Source of the DNA: Arthrobacter antibioticus
GTDB taxonomy: Bacteria; Actinomycetota; Actinomycetes; Actinomycetales; Micrococcaceae
Assembly: GCF_030063205.1 (NCBI RefSeq)
Contig: NZ_JASISQ010000001.1
Coordinates: 547,152-611,151 of the forward strand
DNA length: 64,000 bases
Reading direction: 5' to 3'
The stretch's first letter is position 1, and each line of letters begins with the position of its first letter. A program made the translations under genes and the position numbers. Under the pieces are notes generated by a model. The model did not search any database. It was not told where the DNA came from and saw only the letters and a program-made list of their open reading frames with translations. Positions 45,400 through 54,362 of this stretch are shown piece after piece.

Positions 45400-47253
45400 A
45401 TGACTGAACAACACCCTCAAGACTCAACGGAACCAAATGATCCCGCGGATCCATCCGGTCCAACGACAGGGCGGGAGGGTGAACTCCGCGAAGACCGTTT
45501 TCTGGGGCGTAAAGACCTTACTCGGTGGCATGCACCCTTGGGTGCATTGCTCGCCGATGCTGTGCGCTGGCTCAGTAAAAGGCTGGGCCCAAACGCAGCG
45601 TTGATCCTCACCCTCGCAATCGGCGCTTCAATCGCTGCTTTGCTGACGTACGCTTCCACGGAAGTCTATGAGAGCGTCACTGAAGCCGATGGGGTTGCCG
45701 CCCTGGATCACCCGCTGTTGGAAGCAGCCAAGAGTGTCCGCTCGCCCGGACTGAACGCCGCAATGACGGGTTTCACCGACATTGCCGGGACCATTGGGAT
45801 GCCTATTTTGGCGGCAACGATCATGGTGATTCTTGCGCTCAAACGGCGGTCCTGGACTCCCGTCATCCTCATTCTCACTGCAGCTACGGGATCTCTTTTA
45901 ATGACAGTTGCGGGTAAGCAGCTTTTTGGCCGGTCCCGCCCATCGCTGATCGACGCCGTGCCTCCCTACGAATACTCTCCTTCATTTCCCAGCGGCCACA
46001 CGCTTAACGCATTCGTGATAGCAGGCGTGGTGGCCTACCTGATTCTCCTTCGTCGGCGCACCGTCCGGGGGCGGGTATGGACAGTTATAGTAGCCGGGGT
46101 CTTTGCGTTTGCTGTTGGATTAAGTCGTGTTTATTTGGGGCATCATTGGTTCACCGACGTCCTGGCAGCCTGGACCTTGGGCGCCGTTTGGCTCTCACTG
46201 GTCATTACAGCGCACCGGTTATATCTGACCGTCAATAGAGACGTTGCAGCCGCAGCAAACCGAACTTCCACCAGCACAAGTAGCTTACAAAATACAACAA
46301 AGGACGCCATGACCCTGACCCACGTTCATAAGCCCAAGAGTGCCGCCATGGTCATCAATCCGCTAAAATCCCCCGGAGATGACTTTAAAGCCGCATTTGT
46401 GCAGCTGTGCGCGGATGCTGGCTGGTCCGATCCATTGTGGTTGGAAACTTCAGCGCAAGATCCCGGACGGGGCCAGGCCCGAGAAGCCATAGCAGCTGGA
46501 GTCGATGTCGTCATTGCTGCTGGCGGCGACGGTACGGTGCGCTATGTTGCTGACGTTCTCGCTGGATCAAAAACTCCGATGGGCGTGGTACCGCTGGGGA
46601 CCGGTAATCTCCTTGCTCGTAATCTGGGAATTAATATTAAGGACCCACTGGCGGCAGCCCAAGACGTGCTGCACGGTACGGTAACTTCGATAGATATTGT
46701 CAGGGCCGTGCTTGATCATGGAAGGGAAGAACACCTATTCCTCGTTGCGGCCGGGCTGGGTTATGACGCCTCGATTATGGCGAATACCCATGACGGGCTA
46801 AAGGATCGGGTCGGTTGGCTCGCGTATGTGGAGGCCGGCATTCGACATTTACCCGGCAAGGCTGTCACTGCCAGAATTTCCGTCGATGGTGCAGACCCTG
46901 TTCGCCATAAGGTCCGTGGCGTTATGGCTGGAAATTGCGGAAAGCTCATGGGTGGGTTGGAGATCTTCCCTGCAGCTGTCGTTGATGACGGCATTCTGGA
47001 TCTCCTCACTCTTTCCCCACGAGGCAAGTTGGGCTGGCTGGGCGTTCTGTGGCGTGTTTTTGGGAAGAAGGGCAAAGGTGCCGCGTCAGTGCAGAGCTTT
47101 TCTGGTAAATCTGCACAGATCGCACTTGATCAGCCGCAAGAATTCCAGCTCGACGGCGATCACTTTGGTCCTGTGCAACATCTTCTTCTCACAGTAGAAC
47201 CGCTGGCGCTAGGTATCAGAATGAGAACGGCGGACTTGGCCGAAGCGTACTGA
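45400..47253 (+). CDS. PAP2 phosphatase / diacylglycerol kinase fusion
   Basis: A 617-residue two-domain protein. The N-terminal half is a PAP2 lipid phosphatase with about six membrane segments and the three motifs KQLFGRSRP, PSGHT and SRVYLGHHWFTD (residues about 170-255). A soluble diacylglycerol/sphingosine-kinase domain begins near residue 312 with GGDGTVRYVAD and PLGTGNLLARNLGI, and conserved LDGD near the end. An internal ATG at 46309 (residue 304), preceded by AAAGGA, could start a separate kinase. Such fusions are found in actinobacteria and should interconvert phosphatidate and diacylglycerol-like lipids. AGGA sits seven bases before the ATG at 45400. Confidence 0.9.
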   Translation: MTEQHPQDSTEPNDPADPSGPTTGREGELREDRFLGRKDLTRWHAPLGALLADAVRWLSKRLGPNAALILTLAIGASIAALLTYASTEVYESVTEADGVAALDHPLLEAAKSVRSPGLNAAMTGFTDIAGTIGMPILAATIMVILALKRRSWTPVILILTAATGSLLMTVAGKQLFGRSRPSLIDAVPPYEYSPSFPSGHTLNAFVIAGVVAYLILLRRRTVRGRVWTVIVAGVFAFAVGLSRVYLGHHWFTDVLAAWTLGAVWLSLVITAHRLYLTVNRDVAAAANRTSTSTSSLQNTTKDAMTLTHVHKPKSAAMVINPLKSPGDDFKAAFVQLCADAGWSDPLWLETSAQDPGRGQAREAIAAGVDVVIAAGGDGTVRYVADVLAGSKTPMGVVPLGTGNLLARNLGINIKDPLAAAQDVLHGTVTSIDIVRAVLDHGREEHLFLVAAGLGYDASIMANTHDGLKDRVGWLAYVEAGIRHLPGKAVTARISVDGADPVRHKVRGVMAGNCGKLMGGLEIFPAAVVDDGILDLLTLSPRGKLGWLGVLWRVFGKKGKGAASVQSFSGKSAQIALDQPQEFQLDGDHFGPVQHLLLTVEPLALGIRMRTADLAEAY

Positions 47254-47331
47254 TTTGACGGGGCAGCAGAAGCCGAGCACGGCACCTCCCAAAGATTTTA
47301 TACTCCGCATCGGAGCTAGCGACTTCTTAGA

Positions 47332-47499
47332 TTAGCGGTTGAACAAGCTGGCAAAAAAACCCTTTCGTGTGGGCTTCTTGCCCTCGTGCCCTCGGCAACG
47401 GTCTGCAGCAGGAACCGCTCGCATCACTTGCTCAACGTGCTGGCCACAACCCGCCCACGTGGTTTTTCCACAATTCTTACATGTCACTGCACGGCACAT
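47332..47499 (-). CDS. 55-residue Cys-rich (zinc-ribbon-like) protein
   Basis: A short protein with MCRAVTCKNCGKTTWAGCGQH followed by DRCRGHEGKK (positions about 1-21 and 33-42) and a basic tail. Cysteines at 2, 7, 10, 18 and 34 and histidines at 21 and 38 could hold one metal. AAAGGAGC is well placed before ATG 47499. I recognise the pattern as a conserved actinobacterial hypothetical. It is divergent from a CstR-like repressor whose operator lies between the two starts, so sulfane-sulfur or metal stress probably induces it. Confidence 0.78.
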   Translation of the reverse strand: MCRAVTCKNCGKTTWAGCGQHVEQVMRAVPAADRCRGHEGKKPTRKGFFASLFNR

Positions 47500-47536
47500 C
47501 TGATTGCTCCTTTGTCTGTGTGTATTACTTGAACAG

Positions 47537-47554
47537 TATACCCCATAGGGTATA
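47537..47554. promoter_or_regulatory. CsoR/CstR-type operator palindrome
   Basis: TATACCCCATAGGGTATA: 7-bp arms TATACCC and GGGTATA around a CATA centre. This closely matches the G/C-tract-centred operators of the CsoR/CstR family (ATACCC...GGGTAT). It lies between the divergent Cys-rich gene and the repressor gene, 38 bases from each start, suitable for autoregulation and control of both. Confidence 0.85.
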
Positions 47555-47555
47555 A

Positions 47556-47849
<294 letters not shown>

Positions 47850-47880
47850 TCTTTTATCCCAAGAACTTGTGATTAAACGG

Positions 47881-47910
47881 AACAGCCCGTGCTAGTCAGC
47901 ACGGGCTGTT
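47881..47910. terminator. Rho-independent-type terminator hairpin
   Basis: A perfect 13-bp stem, AACAGCCCGTGCT (47881-47893) and AGCACGGGCTGTT (47898-47910), with loop AGTC. It is 31 bases after the stop of the CstR-like gene. The stem end TGTT gives a short T-rich tail. Confidence 0.85.
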
Positions 47911-48998
47911 CACGGAATACGACAAGGACACCATGCGTCTTGCCGGCAGTAGAGATGAGGTGCTTGAGACGTGTAATGGCCATCTCGCTCCTCCCTTCAG
48001 CGGTGTACAGTCGCCTCCACACCATCAGTGGTGCGGACGGTTAGCGGATGTTGAACAGGTCCACCCGTACGATTTCGCGATACTGACGCTCGCGGAGCTC
48101 GATGAACTTACGCTGGTCAACCGGGGAGAAGAAGAGTCTGTGAAGAACTGACCTTGTGGGTTTGGGATTCAATGTGTCACCCCCTTTCATGAATATTGCG
48201 TGAACTGTGGACGTATGTTGGCGCGACAAATAAAGCCCTTTTGTATTTGTTTCATTTGGAAGCAAAAACAGAAAGGAATTATAAGAACACAAAAAAGCGC
48301 GAGTTATTTTGCGTGTATTATTTCCGCTGAAACAACGTTTAAAACATGCTCAGGTAAATCAAGATGCCAAAAATAGCAATGCTACTCGGGGCTCCATGAA
48401 AATAGCTGCGGGGTGTTTGAGAAACGTTGTTCAGTGGGGAAGTGGCCGCATAAGTTGCGGCCAAGTCGGGGCAGCCTGATATTGGCAGCCCTACGCGGTG
48501 ACAGTGTTAGCTGTGACGGCAATTAACAGGCGTGCAGGGCCAGGCATGATGGGATCCGATAACTCCGGAGCTGAAAATTGTAAACATCATTGCCTCCCTT
48601 CAGTTGCACGCGAAAATCCAAGGCAGTTCACCATGGACTGGTAATAAATATACACGAACATATGGGCATCTATCCAGTTCATAACAGCACATATACGAAT
48701 ATTTCTTGAAATTCGGTGACATTACAAAAAATGGGCGTCACTGAAATTTTTGGCTTCTTCAGGATCAAGGGTGCTGGCATAGCAGCGGCACCAAATGATG
48801 TGCTGGTCGATTTCGAGCGAGGCGGCACATCCAATGGCTGCGCTGGGCTGGAGATGTCCGGTCACAGCACTTTGGACACTAAACAACCATTAAATCCATC
48901 AGATAGACTTTCCCCGGTTTCGTTTCCAGTAAGGAAAGCCAATCACCAGGCTCTGGGACCATCATCCTCACTAGCCGCTCCATGGAGGCATTACGAAT
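47911..48998. other. Gene-poor, AT-rich kilobase
   Basis: Apart from the doubtful small ORF at 48041-48172, no coding region is convincing. Frames are short, base composition shifts toward AT between about 48190 and 48720, and a perfect hairpin TGGCCGCA/TGCGGCCA sits at 48443-48463 without a T-run. The plus ORF at 48716-49006 has no ribosome site or family features. Candidates are gene remnants, a small RNA or a long promoter region for the lipoprotein gene. Confidence 0.45.
48041..48172 (-). CDS. Possible 43-residue basic protein
   Basis: A short frame with AGGGGGT six bases before a TTG start at 48172. It encodes a basic, helical peptide (SVLHRLFFSPVDQRKFIELR, then REIVRVDLFNIR). No family recognised. 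It may be a genuine small protein or the tail of a lost gene; the frame upstream (to 48292) is AT-rich and unconvincing. Confidence 0.3.
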   Translation of the reverse strand: MNPKPTRSVLHRLFFSPVDQRKFIELRERQYREIVRVDLFNIR

Positions 48999-49754
48999 AT
49001 GAATAATCTCAAGCACAAAGCTTTGGTCCTGCCCATTACAGGCGCGCTTTTGCTAGCACTTGCTGGATGTGGAAGCACCAAAGAAGCTTCAGCACCTGCC
49101 CCAAATGCGGAAACGTCTGCTCCCGAGCTCACTCAAGCCCCGGTCCTAACCGTCCCAGATGCGGACGTAATTTTTCCCAAAGTCACCGACACCGTGAAGA
49201 AAGCCACCTCTGTTGCTTTGGAGGGTACCTCCACAAGCGGCCCCAAAAAGCTTAAGATCAAGGTCTCGGGTTCCCGTGATGGTACTAATTCACTCTCCGA
49301 AGTCACTCAAGACGGAGCAACCGTCACCTTGCTCAACGCTGATGGCGGAGCGTATATAAAGGCCGACAATGAATTTTTCGTCCAGAAAAGTGGACAGCAA
49401 ACAGCCGATCTAGTCAAGGAAATGGCCGGCAACAAGTGGATCTCCGTCAAGGACACCAGCGTCTTTGGAGACCGGAATATTGGCTCCTTTCTCGGGATCT
49501 ATAACGAGAAACCCGTGAATGATGGTTTGGGCAAACTTGCCTCTTCATCAGTGGCCGATCTCAACGGTGCTCAAGCATTTAAGTACGTCTACGAGGAAGC
49601 GACCGTCTGGATTGCAGCAGAGGGTGAGCCGTACCTGCTCCAGTTTGGGACAACCGGTAAGGACGCAGGGACTATAACCATGAGCGAATGGAACGCAGTG
49701 GCTCCACATGCCGCCCCGGCAAAAAATGATACTGTCACAATTCCGGGACTTTAG
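48999..49754 (+). CDS. Secreted lipoprotein (LppX/LprG-like by form)
   Basis: A 251-residue lipoprotein. The signal peptide ends in the lipobox LAGC (Cys24), followed by an Ala/Pro-rich linker. The mature domain has features of the LolA-like/LppX-LprG fold (VKKATSVALEGTSTSG near residue 66, then alternating beta segments), a family that carries lipids. The similarity is by form only. ATG 48999 has no strong ribosome site nearby. A short DUF1905-like gene follows. Confidence 0.78.
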   Translation: MNNLKHKALVLPITGALLLALAGCGSTKEASAPAPNAETSAPELTQAPVLTVPDADVIFPKVTDTVKKATSVALEGTSTSGPKKLKIKVSGSRDGTNSLSEVTQDGATVTLLNADGGAYIKADNEFFVQKSGQQTADLVKEMAGNKWISVKDTSVFGDRNIGSFLGIYNEKPVNDGLGKLASSSVADLNGAQAFKYVYEEATVWIAAEGEPYLLQFGTTGKDAGTITMSEWNAVAPHAAPAKNDTVTIPGL

Positions 49755-49795
49755 GAGCTCTTGCGAGCTAGAAAACCGTATCCAAAGGACTGATC

Positions 49796-49975
49796 ATGGC
49801 AGCAGCCAAGGAGCCACAGCCGCTCGACTTCACTTTTACTGCTCCTATCTGTAAGGACGGAGCCTTCGGCACGGGACCACACTGGCTGCCACTGCGCGCT
49901 GCTCTGTGCAAGGCAATAGGAAAGTCCGACGCCGGTGAGCAGGTCAGCGTGCATCTTCAGCAACGCTTGAGCTAA
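49796..49975 (+). CDS. Short DUF1905-like protein, probably internally shortened
   Basis: A 59-residue frame with AAAGGA eight bases before the ATG. The start LDFTFTAPI and the end WLPLRAALCKAIGKSDAGEQ followed by VSVHL resemble the first and last strands of the DUF1905 domain (usually about 90 residues). The middle third of the domain is missing. It may be a reduced functional protein or a deletion remnant. The last four bases overlap the 3' end of convergent bioD. Confidence 0.5.
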   Translation: MAAAKEPQPLDFTFTAPICKDGAFGTGPHWLPLRAALCKAIGKSDAGEQVSVHLQQRLS

Positions 49976-50682
49976 CGCTTGGCTATGCGTGCCAGTACGG
50001 ACAGCCAAGTTGCGGCCCCCGCGCTAAATAATTCTTTGGTGAGCAAGGATGCCTGGGCCGGCAGGCGTCCGAGCACAGGAACCGGCAGCGTCAAGAAGTA
50101 GTCCACGTTATCTAGTTCCACCATGGTTGGTTCGTTTGGCCAGGATCCCACCACCAACCCGGCAGCAGTGACCCCTCGGACTGCGAGCGCTTCCAGGGTT
50201 AGCAACGTGTGGTTCAGCGTGCCCAAGCCGCTGCGGCACACAACAACCACTGCGCAGTCCTGGCATGCTGCGGCGAGTTCGGCCATGGTGTTGCCCTGCT
50301 CATCCAGGGAAACCAACAGCCCCCCGGAGCCTTCCACTAGCACGTGGTCGTGCTGGTCAGCCAGTGAGCGGATAGTGCGTAGATGGCCAGCAAGTGTAGG
50401 CAACGTGCGGTTTTCACGAACGGCAGCCGCCGTTGGGGCCATGGGCAATTCCAATCTAATCCCTTCCACACAGGTGAGCGTTCCGGCCAGCCGCCGTACC
50501 TCACCGGCGTCACCGGCCTCCTGGGCACGCACTCCTGTTTGAACTGGTTTATACACAGCCACTGTGGCCCCCTGCCCCTGCAGCGTTGCGGCCAAGGCCG
50601 CAGTGGTGAGTGTTTTTCCTATCTCTGTGTCCGTCCCTGTAATAAGGACGACGGCGGGCAGCTCCACCTGTGTGCGGCTCAT
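49972..50682 (-). CDS. bioD: Dethiobiotin synthetase
   Basis: A 236-residue P-loop enzyme that closes the ureido ring of dethiobiotin from DAPA, CO2 and ATP. The P-loop GTDTEIGKT is near residue 16, followed by YKPVQTG near 45 and LVEGSGGLLVSLDE near 114. It overlaps the upstream P450 gene by four bases and ends the biotin operon. Confidence 0.93.
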   Translation of the reverse strand: MSRTQVELPAVVLITGTDTEIGKTLTTAALAATLQGQGATVAVYKPVQTGVRAQEAGDAGEVRRLAGTLTCVEGIRLELPMAPTAAAVRENRTLPTLAGHLRTIRSLADQHDHVLVEGSGGLLVSLDEQGNTMAELAAACQDCAVVVVCRSGLGTLNHTLLTLEALAVRGVTAAGLVVGSWPNEPTMVELDNVDYFLTLPVPVLGRLPAQASLLTKELFSAGAATWLSVLARIAKR

Positions 50683-51746
50683 CCTAGAATCCTTGTCGCC
50701 GTGACGGTTGTTGGAGTTTGAAAGGAAAGCAGGCGCAGCCAGCCGGGTTCCGGACCCGCCAGCTCCAGTTCAGGTAACGCCGCAGCGCTCTCCTGTATCA
50801 CGAGCATGGTTTCAAGCTCTGCCAACTTGGCACCAAGACAACGGTGCAAGCCGTAGCCAAACGCCAGGGAATACGCGGTGGGAGGTGAATCGGGGGTATG
50901 CCGGCCGGAGAGCTCTAACAGGATTTCGGCACCGGCAGGTAAGGCGGCACCGCCAAGCTCTGTGTCATGAAGTGCGCGGCGTCGCCACGTGTGGACAGAT
51001 GACTCGCTCGCCAATACCCCCTGCACATGGTGCGAAGCGTTCTCGGCGATTGCCAGTTTGGCCCATTCCTGTCTTCCTAGCCCGATCCCTCTGTACAGGG
51101 CGGTGTTAATCAACTGCGAGGTAGTCTCTTGGCCAGCTATCACCAAAAAATAGCCCAGCGAGCACACTTCGGCAGTGCTTAATCCTGTATCCAGCAACAC
51201 GCCAAAGAGAGATTCCTTCCCTTGGCTAGCAACCACCTCACTGCGTAGCCAACGGTAGAAGTCCGCTGCGCTGTGAGCGAGCTCGATCTGACGCTCAGCA
51301 TGGGGCCAGCCCCAGAACAGCTCCAAGGAGTCACGGCTCCATTTCTTGAGTTCCTCAAGCGGTGGATTCGCCTGTCCCGTCAGCTCGGCCATGATCACTG
51401 GCGGGATATGGCGGGCAAGACAGAGCGCTAGATCCACGGGCCCTGCAGTCAATGCAGTAGCGGTCTCACTTAGGTGGTGACGAGTCAGTTCCCTTACCCG
51501 TGGTGTAACGGCAGCAACTTTGGCGGGCGTGAAGAACCCGGCAACAGCTTTCCTGACGGTACGGTGGCGCTCCCCCGTGGCCGAGGCCAGGACAGGTGGC
51601 AGCGCAAATCCGGCTTTGCTGAGAATGCGCAGCGTGGCAGGGGTCAGCGGCACTACTGATGTCAGTGCATTCGTCGGTGCAAAATCATCGCTTCTACGCA
51701 TAACCTCCTTGACCGCAGAGGGTTCGCTGACAACGTGGTAAGTCAT
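50679..51746 (-). CDS. Cytochrome P450 in the biotin operon, lacking ExxR
   Basis: A 355-residue P450, shorter than usual because about 40 N-terminal residues are absent. The heme loop FGYGLHRCLG holds Cys303, the I-helix has AGQETTS (204-210) and the C-helix GERHRTVR. The K-helix position that should read ExxR reads QGVLA (242-246), so both nearly invariant residues are missing. It lies between bioF and bioD with one- and four-base overlaps. By analogy with Bacillus BioI, it may make the pimeloyl group for BioF, but loss of ExxR makes activity uncertain. Confidence 0.82.
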   Translation of the reverse strand: MTYHVVSEPSAVKEVMRRSDDFAPTNALTSVVPLTPATLRILSKAGFALPPVLASATGERHRTVRKAVAGFFTPAKVAAVTPRVRELTRHHLSETATALTAGPVDLALCLARHIPPVIMAELTGQANPPLEELKKWSRDSLELFWGWPHAERQIELAHSAADFYRWLRSEVVASQGKESLFGVLLDTGLSTAEVCSLGYFLVIAGQETTSQLINTALYRGIGLGRQEWAKLAIAENASHHVQGVLASESSVHTWRRRALHDTELGGAALPAGAEILLELSGRHTPDSPPTAYSLAFGYGLHRCLGAKLAELETMLVIQESAAALPELELAGPEPGWLRLLSFQTPTTVTATRILG

Positions 51747-53002
51747 TACTTTTCCTTATCTAGCTCAGCCACAGCTGAGCCAAGAGAACTATCCGGCAGT
51801 GCGGGCATAACCCGGCCAAGTAGCACGGCGGCATGTTCTAGTTCATAAGCCATGAGGTCAGCGCGCGCTGTCAGGCGTAGGCGGGATACGCCGTCGGGCA
51901 CGCTAGGAGGTCGGAAACAACCAACTAACAATCCGGCAGTGCGCAGTGTCTGGGCAGCCTGGAGGGCATCTTCTGCCGACCGCATGGGAACGGACTGCAC
52001 GGCTCCTGGAGAGCGTGCAAAGCCACACAGTCTCGCCAACGTAGTTGCATTGCTATGTAATTGTTGTGCAAGCGCCGGCTCGGCCAGGATGATCTGGGCG
52101 GCCTTTGCGGCAGCACCAGCGGCGGCCGGAGCCAGTGCTGTGTCGAAAATGAAGGTCCTTGACGTATTTACCAGGTGTTCTCGTAAAGTAGCGGAGCCCA
52201 GTACGGCACCACCTTGGGAACCAAGTGCTTTGGATAACGTCACGGTTCTCACAACATGACTGGCATGGCCCAGACCAGCTTCATACACGGCACCCCGCCC
52301 AGCTCCAGCCACACCTATCCCATGCGCCTCGTCTACCAGCAACCATGCGTCATGACGTGCACACAGCACGGCCAACTCGTTAAGGTCCGCGGCGTCCCCC
52401 AGCACCGAATACAGCGATTCAACGACCACAACTGCCCGTGGCTGTGTGCGGGCTGCCAACACAGCACCCACTTCGGCCGTATCGCCATGGGCAACCATGA
52501 CCACAGGAGAGCGGGCCAGCCGTGCGGCGTCTAATAGCGAGGCATGAACATGGGAATCCAAAATCAACAGTGTTCCTGGCCCACCCAGTGATGTCAGTAC
52601 ACCGAGATTGGCCAGGTAGCCCGAAGAAAACACCAGCGCTGACTGCGCTGCTGTCAGCAGGCACAGCTGCTCTTCGAGGTAATTATGTACCGCCAAGGTG
52701 CCATTGACCACCCGCGATGCTCGCGCACCGCAGCCATGGTGTGCCACGGCGTCAATGGCAGCCGCCGTCACCCGAGGATCCCTGGACAGGCCAAGGTAAT
52801 CGTTGGCTGCCAGATCCAGCGGTGGGCCGGAACTTACCTCGTGCCGGCCGCTCTCAAGGGTAGTTCCGGCAGGCGCATCAGCCGTCCGCACCAGGCCGCG
52901 GCGCTCGCGGACAAAAGCTCGGCTATGCAACCACTGCTCCATGGCCCCGGGCCCGGTTCCTTCGCCGCTTACGTCTTTGGTTCCCCTATCAGCCGTGGAC
53001 AC
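51746..53002 (-). CDS. bioF: 8-amino-7-oxononanoate (KAPA) synthase
   Basis: A 418-residue fold-type I PLP enzyme that joins pimeloyl thioester and alanine. LAANDYLGLSRDP near residue 64, the LVDEAHGIGVAG Asp-His pair near 223 and the PLP lysine in VTLSKALGSQGG near 254 are the family landmarks. ATG 53002 overlaps bioA by 14 bases. A later Met (MEQWLHSRAF) is nearer the typical start, so the first 20 residues may not be translated or may be an extension. Confidence 0.93.
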   Translation of the reverse strand: MSTADRGTKDVSGEGTGPGAMEQWLHSRAFVRERRGLVRTADAPAGTTLESGRHEVSSGPPLDLAANDYLGLSRDPRVTAAAIDAVAHHGCGARASRVVNGTLAVHNYLEEQLCLLTAAQSALVFSSGYLANLGVLTSLGGPGTLLILDSHVHASLLDAARLARSPVVMVAHGDTAEVGAVLAARTQPRAVVVVESLYSVLGDAADLNELAVLCARHDAWLLVDEAHGIGVAGAGRGAVYEAGLGHASHVVRTVTLSKALGSQGGAVLGSATLREHLVNTSRTFIFDTALAPAAAGAAAKAAQIILAEPALAQQLHSNATTLARLCGFARSPGAVQSVPMRSAEDALQAAQTLRTAGLLVGCFRPPSVPDGVSRLRLTARADLMAYELEHAAVLLGRVMPALPDSSLGSAVAELDKEK

Positions 53003-54362
53003 TGGCCACTGCCGATACCAAGCCTGCCCCGATCGTGGCCACGTCCTCGGGGGTACTTATATAGGCCGGCATGGTGTAAACAAGATTGCGAAAAGGCCGC
53101 ACCCAAACTCCTCTCAGGACAGCCGCACGGGTAAGCGCCTGAACATCTACGGGTGCATTCAAGGCAATAACCCCCACTGCACCCAGCACCCTGACCTCGC
53201 GAACCGGCCCCAGCGCCAACGCAGGGGCCAGAGCGGAGGCTAATCCTGTTTCTATGGCTGCCACCTGTTTTTTCCAAGGCACGGTTTCCAATAGTTTCAG
53301 TGAGGCCACAGCAACGGCGCAGGCCAAAGGGTTAGCCATAAACGTTGGCCCGTGCAAGAGCGCCCGGAGCGGCGAGGCGGTTATGACGGCCGCAACTTCA
53401 CGCGAACACAGCATTGCAGCCAGTGTCAGGTACCCCCCGGTGAGCGCCTTACCCACGCACATGATGTCCGGCACCACATCCGCCCACTCGGCGGCGAACA
53501 GTTTTCCGGTGCGGCCAAAACCGGTGGCAATCTCATCAACTATCAACAACAATCCAAACTCGTTGGCCACACGTCGCGCTGCGTGCAGGCATTCGGGTGC
53601 ATAAACATACATGCCACCGGCACCCTGAAGTACCGGCTCCAGCACAATTGCGGCTAGTTCGTCCCCGTATCTACGGACAGTTTCCTCCAATACCGCCACC
53701 CAGTTCGCTACCTCCACCGGGTCGCACACAAGCTCGTCACCCATCAGATGAGCCTGCGGCGGTCGAGGCAGGAACAACTGCTTCGCCACGAGGCTGGAAA
53801 ACTCCGCGTGCATGCCATCCACCGGGTCACAGACGCTCATGGCAGCGAAAGTATCTCCGTGATATCCACCGGCAAGCGCCAAAAACCGGCTTCTTTGGGG
53901 AAAACCGCGAGCGCGTTGGTACTGGAGCGCCAACTTCAAGGCCACCTCCACCGAGACAGAACCCGAGTCAGCAAAAAAGACGTGGGCCAACTCCGCAGGT
54001 GCCATGGCCGCCAGCCGCTCGGCTAGTTCCACGGCCGGGGCATGCGTCAGTCCACCAAACATGACATGTGAAAAAGTGCCGGCCTGCTCAGCCAGCGCAG
54101 CGTCGAGTGCCGGGTTGCGGTAACCATGGACGGCCGACCACCACGAGCTCATAGCATCAACCACCTCAAATTCCTCCCCTTTCCCGTCCTGCAGGTGCAG
54201 TTTGGTCCCGGCCGCACCAAGAACGGCGTAAGGATCCGGACCGTCCAGCGGAGCATAGGGGTGCCAAAGCAGCCCACGGTCTCGCTCTACCAGTGAGCGT
54301 GAGTGGGTTCCCTTTGATAATGACGTATCAGTTAAGGGATCCGCGGCGGTGCGCTCAGGCAT
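52989..54362 (-). CDS. bioA: Adenosylmethionine-8-amino-7-oxononanoate aminotransferase
   Basis: A class III aminotransferase of about 457 residues that makes [58 protein letters not shown] and the PLP lysine in [14 protein letters not shown] are diagnostic of BioA. The frame is open to 54509, but upstream residues overlap bioB. ATG 54362, overlapping the bioB stop by eight bases, is the likely start. Confidence 0.93.
   Translation of the reverse strand: MPERTAADPLTDTSLSKGTHSRSLVERDRGLLWHPYAPLDGPDPYAVLGAAGTKLHLQDGKGEEFEVVDAMSSWWSAVHGYRNPALDAALAEQAGTFSHVMFGGLTHAPAVELAERLAAMAPAELAHVFFADSGSVSVEVALKLALQYQRARGFPQRSRFLALAGGYHGDTFAAMSVCDPVDGMHAEFSSLVAKQLFLPRPPQAHLMGDELVCDPVEVANWVAVLEETVRRYGDELAAIVLEPVLQGAGGMYVYAPECLHAARRVANEFGLLLIVDEIATGFGRTGKLFAAEWADVVPDIMCVGKALTGGYLTLAAMLCSREVAAVITASPLRALLHGPTFMANPLACAVAVASLKLLETVPWKKQVAAIETGLASALAPALALGPVREVRVLGAVGVIALNAPVDVQALTRAAVLRGVWVRPFRNLVYTMPAYISTPEDVATIGAGLVSAVASVHG

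Noticed and set aside
47933-48151. 72-residue plus-strand ORF after the CstR-like gene
   Set aside because: No ribosome site, no family pattern, and it directly follows a terminator without a clear promoter.
48716-49006. 96-residue plus-strand ORF before the lipoprotein gene
   Set aside because: Lacks ribosome site and family features and overlaps the better-supported lipoprotein start.
52685-53243. Plus-strand ORFs of 146-149 residues opposite bioF/bioA
   Set aside because: Pro/Arg/Ser-rich antisense shadows of confident genes.
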